Source: Rheinheimera sp.
GTDB lineage: Bacteria; Pseudomonadota; Gammaproteobacteria; Enterobacterales; Alteromonadaceae
NCBI RefSeq assembly: GCF_020217005.1
Contig: NZ_JAIWOI010000316.1
Span: forward strand, 1 to 10,000
Length of the DNA: 10,000 nt
Reading direction: 5' to 3'
Both the position numbers and the translations under genes were made by a program. Within the stretch, counting starts at the first letter, position 1. Every line of letters starts with the position of its first letter. Under the pieces are notes generated by a model, which worked only from the letters and a program-made list of their open reading frames with translations, made no database searches and was not told the origin of the DNA. Of the stretch, positions 7,763 through 10,000 are shown piece by piece.

Positions 7763-8824
7763 TTAATCTCCTTGAGATAATCTTCCGGCTAGTTGGCGAA
7801 AGCATTCCTTATATGTGGCCATTCTAACTACTGCATCATTCCATGTTCCTCCTCCCCAAGTTGAGCCTGATTCGGTTATTAAAGCTGTATCTTCTTGGGA
7901 GATGCCGAAAATTGGCTTACTAACCTCTTGCATTAACGGTGCAAGTGAGCCGAAATCAGGGATCTGTACAGCAGTAAACTGCTCTGGAGTCAAAGAACAT
8001 AAGGGATTTGTTGGTATTGAATGTTTATTAAGAATAGGGATCAGAAATCGAGTTATTTGTTGTGGGATTCTGCTCATCCACAAGCCAAAACCAGCTTTTG
8101 GTTTCGATTTATAAACCTTAAAGAACTGGGATATTACGCCTAAGAATACTGGTGTTCCATGTTTAACCGGGAGACCATAGCTCATATATGTGCTTTTGAT
8201 CTGAGAATGTTCTAGCAACCATCGCCCAACTATGCTGGATAATGTTTCTATCGCCTGAACACTAAATCTATCAGGAGCTATAGGTACAAAAAACGAATCA
8301 CAAGCTAAAAAGAACGATCTAGTCAATGCACCTGCACTTGGACCCAAATCAATTAATATATAGTCATAATTTTGTGACTTACCAAACCTTTCAAGCATAT
8401 CTCCAATCGCGACATAAGTTCTCATTAAATTGGTGCGTTCAGCAAATCTTTGAGTGTGCGCTTCTGCCAGATCATTCTCTACTGAAGTAAGATCGACGCT
8501 ACCTCTTATTAGATCCAAGCCATCCCTGATTTGTACTGTTTCAATGAGGCTGATATCAACTTCTGGAACTGTACCTTCTATCCGTGGTTTTAGAACATCC
8601 AAAATGCTTGTACCCGGTAAATCCAAAATTACGCCTGTTTGTGCAGCTTGTTCATCCAATTGCTCAATTTGATTTCCCATACAAAGCTCTGTGAGATTGC
8701 ATTGCGGATCTGCGTCTACCAGCAAAACCTTTTTACCATCTTCAGCTAAATAATGAGCAAGATTAAAAGTTGTTGTTGTCTTTGATACTCCACCTTTGTG
8801 GTTATACAAACTAACTATTTGCAT
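7763..8824 (-). CDS. ParA/MinD-family ATPase, orphan (no ParB)
   Basis: This 353-residue protein starts MQIVSLYNHKGGVSKTTT. The deviant Walker A, KGGVSKTT (10-17, signature Lys10 and catalytic Lys15), Walker A' VLLVDADPQCN (33-43) and Walker B YILIDLGPS (155-163) are all intact, so ATP-driven dimerisation is expected. A long insert (about 60-150) between A' and B and a C-terminal extension with TWGGGTWND (322-330) distinguish it from plasmid and chromosomal ParA. No ParB, centromere-like repeats or replication gene lies alongside. Instead it is followed after two bases by the cyclase-like gene, in what is surely one transcript. AAGGA ends seven bases before the ATG. Chromosome or plasmid partition is possible but not supported by the neighbours; a switch or scaffold for the adjacent protein seems more likely. 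I know no named system with this exact pair. Confidence 0.85.
   Translation of the reverse strand: MQIVSLYNHKGGVSKTTTTFNLAHYLAEDGKKVLLVDADPQCNLTELCMGNQIEQLDEQAAQTGVILDLPGTSILDVLKPRIEGTVPEVDISLIETVQIRDGLDLIRGSVDLTSVENDLAEAHTQRFAERTNLMRTYVAIGDMLERFGKSQNYDYILIDLGPSAGALTRSFFLACDSFFVPIAPDRFSVQAIETLSSIVGRWLLEHSQIKSTYMSYGLPVKHGTPVFLGVISQFFKVYKSKPKAGFGLWMSRIPQQITRFLIPILNKHSIPTNPLCSLTPEQFTAVQIPDFGSLAPLMQEVSKPIFGISQEDTALITESGSTWGGGTWNDAVVRMATYKECFRQLAGRLSQGD
7768..7773 (-). promoter_or_regulatory. Ribosome binding site fixing the TTG start of the cyclase-like gene
   Basis: On the minus strand AAGGAG lies within the last codons of the ParA-type gene, seven bases before TTG at 7760. It is a near-perfect Shine-Dalgarno sequence at ideal spacing, and the upstream gene's TAA (7765-7763) falls between the two, so the two genes are probably translationally coupled. 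Confidence 0.75.
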
Positions 8825-8875
8825 TGTTTTGTCCTTTTTATAACGACTAAGTGGTTAAGTCTTGCTCGGGAGAAT

Positions 8876-8900
8876 CGGTGTCAGGTCTTACTCTGAACCC
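8876..8900. repeat. CGGTGTCAGGTCTT direct repeat, copy 1
   Basis: CGGTGTCAGGTCTT (8876-8889) is identical to 9219-9232 in the same orientation, 343 bases apart. The next 11 bases (ACTCTGAACCC against GCCCTGTGCCC) are partly conserved. The word TGTCAGGTCTT recalls sequence I have seen beside small REP-type or IS200-like transposase genes in marine gammaproteobacteria, but no transposase is present here and the link is unverified. Confidence 0.55.
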
Positions 8901-8991
8901 TAGTTAAATCTGGAGTTGCGGATGAAACGCAGAAGGTATGGAGCTAGAGATCTAAAGGCTAAAACGCCAAGAAGAACTGAACTGCCAAACT

Positions 8992-9082
8992 TCCTTTTCC
9001 GGCAACTTCTTTACAGTTGTAACTCGTTTAGAACCAAGGTAATTCAGCTTATGCAAAACGGCAAGAGCTTTTTCGGGACTTG
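8992..9082. repeat. Diverged copy of the HEPN gene upstream region
   Basis: Two anchors match the region upstream of the HEPN gene in the same order and orientation: TCCTTTTCCGGCAACT (8992-9007) against 9783-9798 with one mismatch, and TTTTTCGGGACTTG (9069-9082), identical to 9862-9875. The distance between anchors is 61 bases here and 63 there. The sequence between is weakly similar (TCTTTA, then TTAGAAC shared). No start codon or HEPN-like frame follows on the minus strand, so if a gene was once attached to this copy it is gone. Confidence 0.5.
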
Positions 9083-9156
9083 TAGTTAATGCTATGCATT
9101 AATCCAGACGCGAAGTTCTAGCGTCCTCAAATGGTCACGCCCCTATTCTTAAAAAG

Positions 9157-9181
9157 ACAAACCCGCGTTAAGCGGGTTTGT
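9157..9181 (-). terminator. Rho-independent terminator of the HEPN gene
   Basis: ACAAACCCGC (9157-9166) pairs perfectly with GCGGGTTTGT (9172-9181) around GTTAA. Read on the minus strand the stem is followed by CTTTTTAAG, a good T-tract, 67 bases past the HEPN stop codon. The plus-strand side (AACTTTTGTT) could also work weakly, but no plus-strand gene lies upstream. Confidence 0.82.
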
Positions 9182-9218
9182 AACTTTTGTTATTACTTAC
9201 TGTATTGCATCAGCAAAC

Positions 9219-9243
9219 CGGTGTCAGGTCTTGCCCTGTGCCC
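9219..9243. repeat. CGGTGTCAGGTCTT direct repeat, copy 2
   Basis: This is the second copy of the 14-base exact repeat, at 9219-9232, directly beyond the 3' end of the HEPN gene (stop at 9248-9250). With copy 1 it brackets the terminator and the diverged upstream duplicate, so the bracketed 343 bases may be one unit of a duplication or a remnant of an insertion. Confidence 0.55.
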
Positions 9244-9247
9244 CATG

Positions 9248-9778
9248 CTATAAAGCGACACTATCCGTTACTTTGACTAATTCTTTAAAAAACTTAATCG
9301 CCTTTTCCACTTCGTCTCTTTTGACTAAATGCGGGACTTTGGGGTCGGCGTTATTGCGGCCCTGATGCACAGCATCACCACGTTTACTTAACCAACTATT
9401 CAGTTGAGAGCATACTGTTTTTGGCTGGTAGTTATTCCACACCCAGCTTTCGGTGATATCGTGTTGCAGAAACTCCAGGCTGAGTTGCTTTACCTTGTCA
9501 GAATTGGGGTTGTTTAACCGCTTAATCTCTATATCCAACTTCTTCTGGATATAGTCGCCTGCAAAACTGCCTTTCAGCACTGAAATCTTTTGGCAGAGTT
9601 GTTCGTTTAACCAGGCTTCAATATAAGTTTCCCATGCCGTCAGCGTCATAATAAGCGCAGCACGTTTTAAAACTTCATTGGGTTGTCGTTCTTGTTGAGG
9701 CAGTTTATCGAACAGCACAAGCAAGCGCTCGGCGTCGGCGATAGCGGTTTCAAAAGCTTGATAGGAGGTTGATGCCAT
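9248..9778 (-). CDS. HEPN domain protein, RiboL-PSP type
   Basis: This 176-residue helical protein appears to belong to the RiboL-PSP group of HEPN domains. The first half is an amphipathic helix pair, followed by LKRAALIMTLTAWETYIEAW (37-56), with the Trp-Glu-x-Tyr typical of the family. The second half carries RGDAVH (Arg133-x4-His138), the R-x4-6-H motif that forms the RNase active site in catalytic HEPN proteins. Many HEPN proteins are toxins or defence RNases, so an RNA-cleaving role is plausible, but some are inactive and no antitoxin (such as a MNT nucleotidyltransferase) is visible beside it. I chose the ATG at 9778, preceded by GGGAAAGGA four bases upstream; a TTG at 9796 in the same frame would swallow that site. 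A promoter lies upstream and a strong terminator downstream, so it is probably monocistronic. Confidence 0.78.
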   Translation of the reverse strand: MASTSYQAFETAIADAERLLVLFDKLPQQERQPNEVLKRAALIMTLTAWETYIEAWLNEQLCQKISVLKGSFAGDYIQKKLDIEIKRLNNPNSDKVKQLSLEFLQHDITESWVWNNYQPKTVCSQLNSWLSKRGDAVHQGRNNADPKVPHLVKRDEVEKAIKFFKELVKVTDSVAL

Positions 9779-9782
9779 GACG

Positions 9783-9875
9783 TCCTTTCCCGGCAACTGC
9801 AGCCATCTTTAGTGGCTTGAATAGCTCCAAATTAGAACAACTGAAACCAAAGCACAAGTTGTTTTTCGGGACTTG
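9783..9875. repeat. HEPN gene upstream region, partner of the 8992-9082 copy
   Basis: This segment contains the ribosome binding site (TCCTTTCCC on the plus strand) and the proposed promoter of the HEPN gene. Its two ends match 8992-9007 and 9069-9082, in direct orientation, about 790 bases away. Between them the match is poor, so the duplication is old or the two copies have been under different constraints. Confidence 0.5.
9829..9857 (-). promoter_or_regulatory. Putative sigma-70 promoter of the HEPN gene
   Basis: On the minus strand TTGTGC (9857-9852) and TAATTT (9834-9829) are separated by exactly 17 bases, giving reasonable -35 and -10 boxes. Transcription would start near 9822, about 44 bases before the ATG at 9778. 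Confidence 0.45.
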
Positions 9876-9924
9876 AGGTCAGTGATAGAAGGTTACTTGA
9901 TGCGATAGGAGGGATTGAGGATAA

Positions 9925-9945
9925 ACGCCTCTTCATTAGAGGCGT
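9925..9945 (-). terminator. Hairpin, probable terminator of a gene beyond the right edge
   Basis: ACGCCTCT (9925-9932) pairs with AGAGGCGT (9938-9945) around TCATT. On the minus strand the stem is followed by TTATCCTC, a weak T-tract. On the plus strand no T-run follows. It would end transcription coming from the right before the HEPN promoter. I see no gene between 9946 and 10000. Confidence 0.45.
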
Positions 9946-10000
9946 GGGGCATCAACACTTAGTAATAGATACAACAAAGGTCGTTCAGCTGTACCATTCT

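Larger units (their letters stand above)
8825..9247. other. Gene-free stretch between ParA-type and HEPN genes
   Basis: I see no coding sequence here. It holds the parA ribosome binding site, two copies of a CGGTGTCAGGTCTT repeat, a diverged copy of the region upstream of the HEPN gene (8992-9082), and a strong hairpin terminator (9157-9181). TTATAA on the minus strand (8843-8838) looks like a -10 box for parA, but it lies only 14 bases before the start codon with no -35 at the right distance, so I do not call it as a promoter. Confidence 0.6.

Noticed and set aside
7763..8824. Plasmid or chromosome partition locus
   Set aside because: There is no ParB, no clustered centromere-like repeats and no replication gene, and the protein has a long insert unlike standard ParA.
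9779..9796. TTG start for the HEPN protein at 9796
   Set aside because: The codons between 9796 and 9779 contain the ribosome binding site GGGAAAGGA for the ATG at 9778.
1..10000. tRNA, rRNA or CRISPR arrays
   Set aside because: I saw no cloverleaf-like sequence, ribosomal RNA stretch or regularly spaced repeat set on either strand.

Overview
The window reads as a gammaproteobacterial chromosome, most likely an Alteromonadales-type organism (Rheinheimera, Alishewanella or Shewanella-like). This is inferred from an ilvG-ilvM-ilvD-ilvA operon close to enterobacterial sequences, a classic ilv leader-peptide attenuator, and the absence of ilvE between ilvM and ilvD. The genus call is from memory of gene order and is not tested.

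Left edge (1-949): the 3' end of an unrecognised protein gene (+), then a small Cys-rich DUF1289 gene (-). Between the DUF1289 gene and the ilv leader lies a divergent regulatory region with a perfect AT-rich palindrome and a plausible promoter for the ilv operon.

Centre (950-7024): a complete isoleucine/valine biosynthesis operon. A 28-residue leader peptide has ten consecutive Ile/Leu/Val codons. It is followed by an attenuator terminator whose left arm can pair instead with a GCGGGGG segment inside the leader. The structural genes are ilvG (large subunit of acetohydroxyacid synthase II), ilvM (its ACT-type small subunit), ilvD (dihydroxyacid dehydratase) and ilvA (biosynthetic threonine deaminase). 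ilvG/ilvM and ilvD/ilvA overlap by ATGA. The 316-base gap between ilvM and ilvD, where enterobacteria carry ilvE, holds inverted repeats that look like an intergenic repeat element. IlvA makes 2-oxobutanoate, IlvGM condenses it or pyruvate with pyruvate, and IlvD dehydrates the dihydroxy acids; the reductoisomerase and the transaminase must lie elsewhere. A hairpin follows ilvA.

Right part (7089-10000): an accessory region, visibly more AT-rich across the first two genes, with all genes on the minus strand. A ParA/MinD-type ATPase is followed two bases after its stop codon by a small class III nucleotide-cyclase-like protein that appears to begin at a TTG with a strong ribosome binding site. 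There is no ParB beside them, so this is not an ordinary partition locus. The pair is the best candidate here for an undescribed system, possibly anti-phage or signalling. Next comes a 423-base gene-free stretch with two copies of a CGGTGTCAGGTCTT repeat and a strong terminator, then a HEPN-domain (RiboL-PSP-like) protein with an R-x4-H motif. The sequence upstream of the HEPN gene, including its ribosome binding site and putative promoter, has a diverged second copy on the other side of the gene. These repeats suggest past insertion, duplication or deletion.
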